NCBI GenBank assembly: GCA_002373505.1 | Contig: DFKE01000017.1 | Span: 441,431 to 505,430 of the forward strand | Source: Bacteroidales bacterium UBA3653 | GTDB lineage: Bacteria; Bacteroidota; Bacteroidia; Bacteroidales; Paludibacteraceae | DNA length: 64,000 bases | Reading direction: 5' to 3' | Part shown: piece after piece, positions 18,290 through 24,927 of the stretch | How the letters are laid out: each line of letters starts with the position of its first letter | Numbering within the stretch: the stretch's first letter is position 1 | Position numbers and translations under genes: made by a program | Notes under the pieces: model-generated | What the model was told of the DNA's origin: nothing | The model's database searches: none | Seen by the model: only the letters and a program-made list of their open reading frames with translations

Positions 18290-20112
18290 ACCTTGTCTGT
18301 AAACCACTGTCCGTCATGGAATGTCTTAACAAAATACACTCCTATAGGCAGACCGAGAGTAGCAAATTTAGCATTCAGATCCGAAATGTCCCCTTCAAAA
18401 ACGGTAATCAGTTTTCCGCTGACGTCCATCAGGTAATGAACTCCTTCACCATGCGGGATAGACGGGTCTTTCTCTATATCTTCTGCTTTAAACGGATTCG
18501 GCAGGAACTGCTCTACGTTATCAGAAACATCTTCGCTCATCTCGGAAGGATCGCAGCTCGGCATGGACGAGAACTCGATAATAGTACGGACGAGCATGTC
18601 GTTCAGGTGCTCTACTTTCAGACTGTCAGTAGTCGGTTTGAGATGGCTGTGACCGATACCGGAATCGTCTGTCAGGAAGAAGGACGTGCCGTTGGTGGCA
18701 AGTGCCATGGACCGCAGTAGTAATTCCCCACTCTCGCCCAAACCGCTGCATACAACCGGCACGATGCGGACGCCTAAAGCCGCGGCATTCAGTATCTGTT
18801 CATGCAACAGGGCGATAGTGGCGCTGTCTTGATGGCATGGCGCATCTAAAATAAGGAACGCAACGCGCGCACGCGCACCATCATCCCATCCGGCGCTGTT
18901 CATCGCGGCCATCAATGCTTCCGGTACTGCTTCCGGATAGTCGCCGCCGCCGTTGGCTTGCTGCTTGTCTATAAAAGCCTGCGTCTCTTTGATATCCGAT
19001 GTCAGACGGGAGATACGGGTCAGGTATTCGTCGCCGTGATCACGATAAACGACTGCACCCGTTCGGATATTCAACCCACCCGTAGCTTCCTTGGCGCGGG
19101 AGATCACATCCTTCATCTCTGCCTGCAAATACCGCAATTCATCACCCATAGAACCTGTCGCATCGAATACAAACACCACATCTACCGTCTCGTTGGCTTC
19201 GCATGGCTCGTCAATGATAAAAGTATTCAAACCCTCGCTCCATTGTCTGGCTGTCTGTATTTGGTCGTCCACACGGATCTGAAAATCAGCGTGCTTGCCG
19301 CATAGATTATTACCTACGAGTTGATACCATAGCTCCGCTTTGCCGGTGTTGTCCGTCACGGCTTGGAACAATGTGTTGCCCGCGTTATCTAAAAGACTCA
19401 CAGCACGGGAAACGACAGGGAAACCCTCTTTATTGCGCACCTGTACGGTATAACGGTGCCGGGGAGCGATCTTCCATTCGCTGACAAACTGCTTGTGGCT
19501 GCCGTCTAAAACGCTCGGCCAGAAGTACCATTTGGTAAAGTCATTCACTTCGCCTGCTGTCAGTTTGCCGGCGGAGACAGCGTTGTTTGCCGCGCTATAG
19601 CCAACGACAGCAGCATCTTCTTCCACTGCCGCCAAAGGTACCGTTTCCATGAGTTCTTCCGCTACGGCATAGTCAGCGGACTCAGGCATAGCTGTTGCTT
19701 TCATATACATAACTCCGCCTTTCGCACCGCTTCTGGTCATACCCAATGTTACCATCTCGTCTCTTTCGTTGCGGCCGGGTTTGTATGGCTTTGGAGTTAG
19801 ACTGACAATAGCCAGCGGGGAACCGTCCAGTGTAAATTTTGCACTCTCGAATCCTTCGCGGCTTATCACCAACTTTTTCACACCTTTGAGGGCCTCCGGT
19901 TTTAGAATAACGCGTCCGTCGTAGGAGGTCTTGTAAACCGTCTTTCCTACCCGTACCTCCACTCCGTCCAACAGGGCTTGTGTGGTATCCATCACAATAA
20001 CCGTCAGAGGTTGAAGACTGATTGTTGACGGCTGATTACTCTTCTTCATACACGCGCTCGCTGCGCCAAAGCTCAGCAGAGCAGTCAGAATGACAGATAA
20101 TATTCGTTTCAT
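18277..20112 (-). CDS. vWA-domain surface protein with sorting-like tail
   Basis: 611 aa exported protein. The start at 20112 gives a clean signal peptide (MKRILSVILTALLSFGAASA). An Ig/carboxypeptidase-regulatory-like domain (about 30-110: VIVMDTTQALLDGVEV, KLVISREGFESA) precedes a von Willebrand A domain at about 310-520 with VFVFDATGSMGDEL, a MIDAS-type metal site in its DATGS variant. The last 60 residues (LMDVSGKLI, then LPIGVYFVKTFHDGQ and KVLIR) look like a type IX secretion C-terminal sorting domain. It is likely displayed at the outer surface and may bind a ligand through the metal site. Ends in an octamer repeat and terminator. Function unknown. Confidence 0.78.
   Translation of the reverse strand: MKRILSVILTALLSFGAASACMKKSNQPSTISLQPLTVIVMDTTQALLDGVEVRVGKTVYKTSYDGRVILKPEALKGVKKLVISREGFESAKFTLDGSPLAIVSLTPKPYKPGRNERDEMVTLGMTRSGAKGGVMYMKATAMPESADYAVAEELMETVPLAAVEEDAAVVGYSAANNAVSAGKLTAGEVNDFTKWYFWPSVLDGSHKQFVSEWKIAPRHRYTVQVRNKEGFPVVSRAVSLLDNAGNTLFQAVTDNTGKAELWYQLVGNNLCGKHADFQIRVDDQIQTARQWSEGLNTFIIDEPCEANETVDVVFVFDATGSMGDELRYLQAEMKDVISRAKEATGGLNIRTGAVVYRDHGDEYLTRISRLTSDIKETQAFIDKQQANGGGDYPEAVPEALMAAMNSAGWDDGARARVAFLILDAPCHQDSATIALLHEQILNAAALGVRIVPVVCSGLGESGELLLRSMALATNGTSFFLTDDSGIGHSHLKPTTDSLKVEHLNDMLVRTIIEFSSMPSCDPSEMSEDVSDNVEQFLPNPFKAEDIEKDPSIPHGEGVHYLMDVSGKLITVFEGDISDLNAKFATLGLPIGVYFVKTFHDGQWFTDKVLIR
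20003..20044. repeat. in-gene heptamer-register run
   Basis: Six units in 7-bp register (gtcagag, gttgaag, actgatt, gttgacg, gctgatt, actcttc) near the N-terminus of the vWA protein, encoding SNQPSTISLQPLT just after the signal peptide. More degenerate than other runs. Confidence 0.5.
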
Positions 20113-20205
20113 AACAAAAATGATTTTTTCACTAAGCAACAAATACTATGCCAGAGAAGTTTTCTGCTTGCAAGATAGCAAATTCATGAAAAAATGTACT
20201 TTTAT

Positions 20206-20236
20206 TTGCCTGTATGAAATATTTTTCGTACCTTTG
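20206..20236 (+). promoter_or_regulatory. promoter of the outer-membrane protein gene
   Basis: TTG (20206-20208), 20-nt spacer, TACCTTTG (20229-20236). Start codon at 20273. The location excludes the longer upstream reading of the frame. Confidence 0.8.
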
Positions 20237-20272
20237 CACGTTGAAGATATCGGAAGGTGTATTTTTTTTGCA

Positions 20273-21157
20273 ATGAAAACTACCCGCCTCATAGTATTAG
20301 CCATAGCATCCGGTCTTCTTTGGTTGCCTGTCCGGACGGCAGCTCAGGAAAAAGCACCGGGAGAAGCGGTTGCACAATCGGAAACCGCTATTGTCCAGCC
20401 TGACCGGCCGGGCTTCGGTACGGGTACAACCGTGCTGGACCGCGGAGTAATCCAATGGGAGTTGGGGTTCGATGTGGAGCACTACTTGGGAACGCATTTA
20501 ATTACTCTCCCCACTACCTCTTTGCGCTTCGGGGTGGACCGGAGGGCGGAATTGCGCTTGGATTACGGAGGGGTTTTGGCAGTAAGCGACCATCCGGACA
20601 CCGACCCCTCCACTTCGGATGAGCATTTATACGCTCCGTCGCCTATCTATGTCGGGTCTAAAATAATGCTATGGGAGGGTTCTGAAGAGAGACGTTTGAA
20701 ATGGATCCCCAAAGTGAGCGTGATGGCGGAGATAGGTCTGCCTGTTACAAAAGAGATAGCGAAACACATGCCTATATCCGGAAATATTGATCTGCTCTTC
20801 GAAAACGAAGTAACAGATTGGTTCTCTATCGGCTATGATGTCGGCGCACACTGGGTGGAATGGGCACCCATGCCGGATATATTCGCCTCATTAGGTCTTA
20901 ATTTCTCCCCTATCGACAAACTCGGGCTGTACATTGAGAACTTCAATATCTTTGACTGCGACGCAGATGAAATTCTTGTCGGTTACAGCAATGTATATAT
21001 GGTGTATCTCAATTTCGGTGTAACCTACCTCGTCCATCCGCGGGTGCAACTGGACCTCTATGCGGGATTCAACTGCTTCCACTCCGAAACCATGCTGAGC
21101 GGTCCTAAGAACGATTCTTTCCTCGGTTTTGGTGTGGCTTGGTTGATTAGAGACTAA
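20273..21157 (+). CDS. outer-membrane protein, MetA/transporter-like barrel
   Basis: 294 aa. The start at 20273, after the promoter, gives a signal peptide (MKTTRLIVLAIASGLLWLPVRTAA). The mature part opens with QPDRPGFGTGTTVLDRGVIQWELG, recalling the TDRPD...P.G..Q.E.G opening of Bacteroidota proteins annotated as transporter or phenol-degradation MetA-like (first piece QPDRPGFGTG, second piece GVIQWELGF). The rest alternates polar and hydrophobic residues, as in a beta-barrel, and ends with LGFGVAWLIRD, an aromatic-containing barrel-type C-terminus. Monocistronic between two promoters. The ligand is unknown and the family label is tentative. Confidence 0.6.
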   Translation: MKTTRLIVLAIASGLLWLPVRTAAQEKAPGEAVAQSETAIVQPDRPGFGTGTTVLDRGVIQWELGFDVEHYLGTHLITLPTTSLRFGVDRRAELRLDYGGVLAVSDHPDTDPSTSDEHLYAPSPIYVGSKIMLWEGSEERRLKWIPKVSVMAEIGLPVTKEIAKHMPISGNIDLLFENEVTDWFSIGYDVGAHWVEWAPMPDIFASLGLNFSPIDKLGLYIENFNIFDCDADEILVGYSNVYMVYLNFGVTYLVHPRVQLDLYAGFNCFHSETMLSGPKNDSFLGFGVAWLIRD

Positions 21158-21175
21158 TTTTTTTACGCAAAAAAC

Positions 21176-21206
21176 TTGCATATATCAGAAAAAAGCAGTA
21201 CTTTTG
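21176..21206 (+). promoter_or_regulatory. promoter of glyQS
   Basis: TTG (21176-21178), 20-nt spacer beginning CATATATCAG, TACTTTTG (21199-21206). It gives a leader of about 25 nt before the ATG at 21238. One of the closest matches to the window's own promoter consensus. Confidence 0.87.
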
Positions 21207-21237
21207 CACTCGCAAAAGTGAAATCGTTAATATTTGT

Positions 21238-22809
21238 ATGGCAACACAAGAAGAAACATTTAAGAAAATCGTAGCGCACTGCAAGGAATACGGCTTTGTT
21301 TTTCCGTCCAGTGAGATATACGATGGTCTGGGTGCCGTATATGACTATGGTCAGAACGGCGTTGAGTTGAAGAACAATATCAAGCGTTATTGGTGGGATT
21401 CCATGACGCTGCTGCATGAGAACATCGTCGGCATCGATGCCGCTATCTTCATGCACCCTACTACTTGGAAGGCTTCGGGACACGTGGACGCATTCAACGA
21501 CCCGCTGATTGACAACCGCGACAGTAAGAAGCGTTACCGCGCTGATGTGCTGATCGAAGATCAAATCGCTAAATACGACGAGAAGATCGCCAAAGAGGTA
21601 GAGAAAGCCCGCAAGCGTTTTGGCGACTCTTTCGACGAGGAGATGTTCAAAGCCACGAACGAGCGCGTGAAAGAGCATATCGCTAAACGCGAGGCACTGC
21701 ACGCACGTTACTCTAAGGCGATGAACGAGAACGACTTGGCGGAGTTGAAGCAGATCATCCTCGACGAGGAGATCGTATGCCCTATTTCCGGAACCCGCAA
21801 CTGGACCGACGTGCGCCAGTTCAACCTCATGTTCCAAACCGAGATGGGCTCTACCGCAGACGGTGCGATGAAGATTTACCTCCGTCCGGAGACCGCACAG
21901 GGTATCTTTGTCAACTTCCTCAATGTACAGAAGACCGGGCGTATGAAAGTGCCCTTCGGTATTGCGCAAATCGGTAAGGCTTTCCGCAACGAGATTGTAG
22001 CCCGTCAGTTCATCTTCCGTATGCGTGAGTTCGAGCAGATGGAGATGCAGTTCTTCGTTCGTCCGGGCGAGGAGCTCAAATGGTTCGAGCACTGGAAGCA
22101 GTTCCGCCTCCGCTGGCACAAAGCGCTGGGCTTAGGCGACGAGAAATACCGTTTCCACGACCACGAAAAACTGGCGCACTACGCCAACGCTGCTACGGAT
22201 ATCGAGTTCCTCATGCCGTTCGGCTTCAAGGAGGTGGAGGGTATCCACAGCCGCACGAACTTCGACCTCTCGCAGCACGCCAAATACAGCGGAAAGAAGA
22301 TCGAGTACTTCGATCCGGAGCTCAACCAGTCCTATACGCCGTATGTCATTGAGACCTCTATCGGTGTGGACCGTATGTTCCTCTCTGTGATGTGCTCGTC
22401 CTACGAGGAGCAGCAACTGGAGGGCGGCGACACCCGTGTCGTTCTTCATTTACCGCCGGTACTCGCTCCTGTCAAGGCTTGTATCATGCCGCTTGTCAAG
22501 AAAGACGGTCTGCCCGAGAAGGCACGCGAGATTATGAACGAACTCAAGTTCGACTTCAAGGTCGCTTACGACGAGAAAGACTCTATCGGCAAGCGTTACC
22601 GCCGCCAGGATGCTATCGGCACACCATTCTGTATCACCATCGACCACGACACCCTCAATGATGGTTGCGTCACTGTCCGTTACCGCGACACCATGACCCA
22701 GGACCGCGTGAAGATCGAGGACCTGCACGAAATCATCCGCAAGGCCACCGACCCCAAAGAGCTCTACCGCAAGATCGTCGGTGACTCGATGGAGGACACG
22801 ATGGAATAA
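21238..22809 (+). CDS. glyQS: glycine-tRNA ligase, homodimeric class II type
   Basis: 523 aa single-chain alpha2-type enzyme that charges tRNA-Gly. Landmarks: N-terminal CKEYGFVFPSSEIYDGLGA, YGQNGVELKNNIK, motif 2 region with FRNEIVARQFIFRMREFEQMEM (written here as FRNEI and RMREFEQME), motif 3 ETSIGVDRMFLS, and an anticodon-binding domain from about 410 (APVKACIMPLVKKDG). The codon choice is visibly more C-ending than in its neighbours, as expected for a highly expressed gene. Preceded by a strong promoter and followed 21 nt later by a terminator, so it is a single-gene unit. Confidence 0.97.
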   Translation: MATQEETFKKIVAHCKEYGFVFPSSEIYDGLGAVYDYGQNGVELKNNIKRYWWDSMTLLHENIVGIDAAIFMHPTTWKASGHVDAFNDPLIDNRDSKKRYRADVLIEDQIAKYDEKIAKEVEKARKRFGDSFDEEMFKATNERVKEHIAKREALHARYSKAMNENDLAELKQIILDEEIVCPISGTRNWTDVRQFNLMFQTEMGSTADGAMKIYLRPETAQGIFVNFLNVQKTGRMKVPFGIAQIGKAFRNEIVARQFIFRMREFEQMEMQFFVRPGEELKWFEHWKQFRLRWHKALGLGDEKYRFHDHEKLAHYANAATDIEFLMPFGFKEVEGIHSRTNFDLSQHAKYSGKKIEYFDPELNQSYTPYVIETSIGVDRMFLSVMCSSYEEQQLEGGDTRVVLHLPPVLAPVKACIMPLVKKDGLPEKAREIMNELKFDFKVAYDEKDSIGKRYRRQDAIGTPFCITIDHDTLNDGCVTVRYRDTMTQDRVKIEDLHEIIRKATDPKELYRKIVGDSMEDTME

Positions 22810-22830
22810 GTGAATGAATGAGTGAATAAA

Positions 22831-22860
22831 AACAACGCGCCATGATGGTGCGTTGTTTTT
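22831..22860 (+). terminator. terminator of glyQS
   Basis: A 12-bp stem with one G-U type mismatch (AACAACGCGCCA arm), a 3-nt loop, then five T residues. Confidence 0.88.
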
Positions 22861-23074
22861 GTATAATGCCAAATTGCAGGAATGATAAGCACTAATACAG
22901 ATTGCGATGAAGTTGAACAGAGATTATACCGGTAATGAATAACAAATAATTAAGGTATCATCAACTAATCACTAACGATTGAAAGCATGTTGGCTGTTGC
23001 AAGTGTGCAACAGAAATGAAAAATGAGGAGGATTCGGATATCATCCGGAACAATTGACGATGTAAAAAAATGCA

Positions 23075-23146
23075 TTGGCAAAGTTGGCAAAGTTGACAAA
23101 CTTGGCAAACCGGAAGCAGAACTTGGTCAACTTTGTCAAGTTTGTC
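23075..23146. repeat. 9-bp tandem units in inverted arrangement
   Basis: Four 9-bp units (ttggcaaag, ttggcaaag, ttgacaaac, ttggcaaac; 23075-23110) are followed by three units of the reverse-complement type (aacttggtc, aactttgtc, aagtttgtc; 23120-23146). The two blocks can pair, for example 23096-23110 with 23132-23146. Confidence 0.75.
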
Positions 23147-23172
23147 ATGCAAAAAAAATGATATGAGAAATG

Positions 23173-23211
23173 TGAGAAAAGTGAGAATTCTCAGATTTCT
23201 CACTTTTCTCA
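23173..23211. repeat. 15-bp perfect inverted repeat
   Basis: tgagaaaagtgagaa (23173-23187) and its exact reverse complement (23197-23211) enclose a 9-nt loop. There is no T-run after it, so it is not a typical terminator. Flanking bases continue the gtgaga theme. Confidence 0.8.
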
Positions 23212-23286
23212 GTACAGATTTTAATATACCTGCATATAATGCCGTACATTGACAAAAGAAGAAAACGCAGCACTAGTACTGCTTGA

Positions 23287-23310
23287 TGTTGATGGCAAGA
23301 GGTGAGTTAT
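23287..23310. repeat. dispersed 24-bp repeat, copy 1
   Basis: tgttgatggcaagaggtgag followed by ttat. It matches 23827-23850 at 21 of 24 positions. Together the two copies bracket the ATPase remnant and its promoter. Confidence 0.6.
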
Positions 23311-23497
23311 CGTTCCGTATTTATTCTCGGTCGGCTTGGTCTCCCCGACCGCCTTCCCTTTTCGAAGCCAAAAGTCAATTGGCTTCTCCACATAAGCGAG
23401 TCGTACGCGGCAATAAAAAAATAACAATCAGCATAGAATGCCGAGCAATGGAAGAAGAAAGGAATTGGCCATAAAATATTAAAAAGTTTTCATTTAC

Positions 23498-23527
23498 TTG
23501 CATATATCAGAATTTTATGTAATTTTG
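23498..23527 (+). promoter_or_regulatory. orphan promoter before the ATPase remnant
   Basis: TTG (23498-23500), 19-nt spacer beginning CATATATCAG, TAATTTTG (23520-23527). Near-identical in its -33 region to the glyQS promoter. The only thing downstream is a hairpin (about 23553-23582) and a gene fragment, so it may be the surviving promoter of a decayed gene. Confidence 0.7.
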
Positions 23528-23612
23528 CACCGCAATTCCGAAATTGCATAAAAAAGCGCTCCCCATGAGTTGAGGGGAACGCTCTGTAGCAGCGTGGCCG
23601 CAAGGATTAGCT

Positions 23613-23810
23613 GTGAGTCTGATTTTTACTCAGCGCTGCCAATCTTCCATGACTTATCATCCGGATTTCGCCAAGTCGCTGCAGCGTTTACCGGAATGGA
23701 CGAGTACTCCTATCAAACGTCGTGCTGTGGTTTATGGCGGAGACTTCGAGAATACAGCCGGCGATATATGGCTTCTGAAATACGATCATATAGAGCAGTT
23801 ATTTAAATAA
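23613..23810 (+). pseudogene. remnant of an AAA/DUF4143-type ATPase, C-terminal end
   Basis: 65 codons remain. From residue 15 on (HPDFAKSLQRLPEW, RRAVVYGGDFENTAGDIWLL) the sequence looks like the terminal beta-strand region of Bacteroidota AAA_14/DUF4143 ATPases, ending with a normal stop after LFK. No Walker A or other ATPase core precedes it; the promoter lies only 85 nt upstream, so most of the gene has been deleted. The first dozen residues are probably not native. The remnant is framed by the two copies of a 24-bp repeat, one possible footprint of the deletion. A complete gene of the same family is at 29657-30931. Family identity is an inference from a short piece. Confidence 0.45.
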
Positions 23811-23826
23811 CGCACGAGCCACTCGG

Positions 23827-23850
23827 TGTTGATGGCGAGAGGTGAACTAT
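23827..23850. repeat. dispersed 24-bp repeat, copy 2
   Basis: tgttgatggcgagaggtgaa followed by ctat; 21 of 24 positions match copy 1 at 23287-23310, in the same orientation. Confidence 0.6.
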
Positions 23851-23865
23851 TGTCTCACGAACACA

Positions 23866-23893
23866 AAAGCGCGGCACAACAATGCCGCGCTTT
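23866..23893 (-). terminator. terminator of the secreted-protein cluster
   Basis: Perfect 11-bp stem (AAAGCGCGGCA) with a 6-nt loop, 36 nt beyond the stop of the last cluster gene on the minus strand. The T-run is short. Confidence 0.8.
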
Positions 23894-23928
23894 AAATAAA
23901 TGTTATAAAAGGTTAATTTCAGCAACTT

Positions 23929-24417
23929 TTATTTTCTTTTGCGATTTTTCTTGCCTTGCGGTTTCTCCGGCATAGGAAGTTGCTTGCAATAAACAAACAC
24001 TTTTTTGCCTCCATGCGTGAAAGTAGAAAGGACTTGCATCGTTTGTACATAGCCCATAGAGCGGGATTCGATGAAATCCTCAATCTCTTCATAAGAATAA
24101 CCACGTGAATCTTCTCTCGTATGAAGAACGGTGTTCTGCATACTCATTTCGCCATTGAGGTACTTGTTTGCGTAACTCAAGCCTTTGACTTCTGCTTTGC
24201 GGTTAGTGGCATAATCATTATTACCGGGCTTTTCCGCCACAACGGTTATGAGGTAGCAGTTATCCACGTTTTCAACCACTCGCGCACCTTCAAAGGGCTC
24301 GTTCATATACATACGCTGCACATACTGACCTAAGTCATTGAGGTCAGAATTGTACGATTGAGCAGATGCAATCATCGCTATCGCGATAATAGCGAAAGAT
24401 AAGAATAGTTTTTTCAT
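23929..24417 (-). CDS. small secreted protein of unknown function
   Basis: 162 aa with a clear signal peptide (MKKLFLSFAIIAIAMIASAQ, cleavage after ASA) and a basic C-terminal tail (PQGKKNRKRK). The mature part is alpha/beta with NCYLITVVAEKP, RKAEVKGLSYANKYLNGEMS and VFVYCKQLP segments. The pattern, a short repeated-A/S-like fold ending in a strand, recalls small domains of the LPP20/FlgT type, but I do not recognise the family. Last gene of a leftward cluster, 5 nt after the HEPN-like gene, before a terminator. Probably periplasmic and part of the same envelope assembly as its neighbours. Confidence 0.6.
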   Translation of the reverse strand: MKKLFLSFAIIAIAMIASAQSYNSDLNDLGQYVQRMYMNEPFEGARVVENVDNCYLITVVAEKPGNNDYATNRKAEVKGLSYANKYLNGEMSMQNTVLHTREDSRGYSYEEIEDFIESRSMGYVQTMQVLSTFTHGGKKVFVYCKQLPMPEKPQGKKNRKRK

Positions 24418-24422
24418 TTTTG

Positions 24423-24881
24423 TTAATTTTTTGTTATTGTTGTGCCGGAATTCTCTCCTATGACAGACATGATTTCTGCATCAAGATCTTTTTGAGAGGT
24501 TACATGTCCCAATTTTAAGTCTTCCCATGCTTGGCAGATGTCTTGGTATAAGTCTTTACACCCTATTGTACAGTTTAATAAATCGTTCTTGTCTGGCGCT
24601 AAAATGGCTCCTGGTTTCAGTAATAGAGCATGAACCAATCCACATCGTAATATACTATACAAACCAAAGATACTCTGATACTTCTGCAAAGAGGGATATT
24701 TCTTCAATGCATTTTTAAAATCTGTACTACTTGCTCCGCCTTGCTGCCAGGCTGTAGAAGAAAGACATTTTCCCAACACTTCAATAAAGATTGCATTCAA
24801 AGCAAATGCATGGTATGGGTGATTATTAACAATATCTTCCATCCCATTTAATATTTCAGTAAAATGTTCCCTTGCTGTCAT
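24423..24881 (-). CDS. HEPN-like cytoplasmic protein
   Basis: 152 aa all-alpha protein without a signal peptide, unlike the flanking genes. A helix with SIFGLYSILRCGLVHALLL (residues about 69-87) contains Arg-x4-His (RCGLVH), the spacing of the RX4-6H active site of HEPN ribonucleases, preceded by a tyrosine and followed by a polar loop. HEPN proteins often act as RNases or as inactive helical adaptors. Nothing else identifies the family. It is AT-rich and lies between genes for exported proteins (46 nt after one, 5 nt before the other). A role in regulation of the cluster, or in defence, is possible; both are inference. Confidence 0.45.
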   Translation of the reverse strand: MTAREHFTEILNGMEDIVNNHPYHAFALNAIFIEVLGKCLSSTAWQQGGASSTDFKNALKKYPSLQKYQSIFGLYSILRCGLVHALLLKPGAILAPDKNDLLNCTIGCKDLYQDICQAWEDLKLGHVTSQKDLDAEIMSVIGENSGTTITKN

Positions 24882-24927
24882 AATTTAATATTTTTTATTA
24901 AGGATTTATACTTTCTTTATTTCAGTT

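Larger units (their letters stand above)
22861..23497. other. gene-free stretch after glyQS
   Basis: About 640 bp without a credible gene. It holds inverted 9-bp repeats (23075-23146), a 15-bp perfect hairpin (23173-23211), one copy of a dispersed 24-bp repeat (23287-23310) and a near-palindrome around 23268-23284. A 68-codon frame on the minus strand (23221-23427) has no recognisable relatives and is not called. At the right end a promoter begins. Confidence 0.6.

Noticed and set aside
21163..22119. Long open frame (318 codons) antisense to glyQS, and similar ones antisense to alaS (41610-42452) and pepT (54636-55949)
   Set aside because: They mirror well-conserved genes with biased codon use, have no recognisable protein motifs, and lack promoters.
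22862..23070. A possible small gene or tRNA between glyQS and the 9-bp repeats
   Set aside because: No cloverleaf, no credible open frame and no promoter could be seen.
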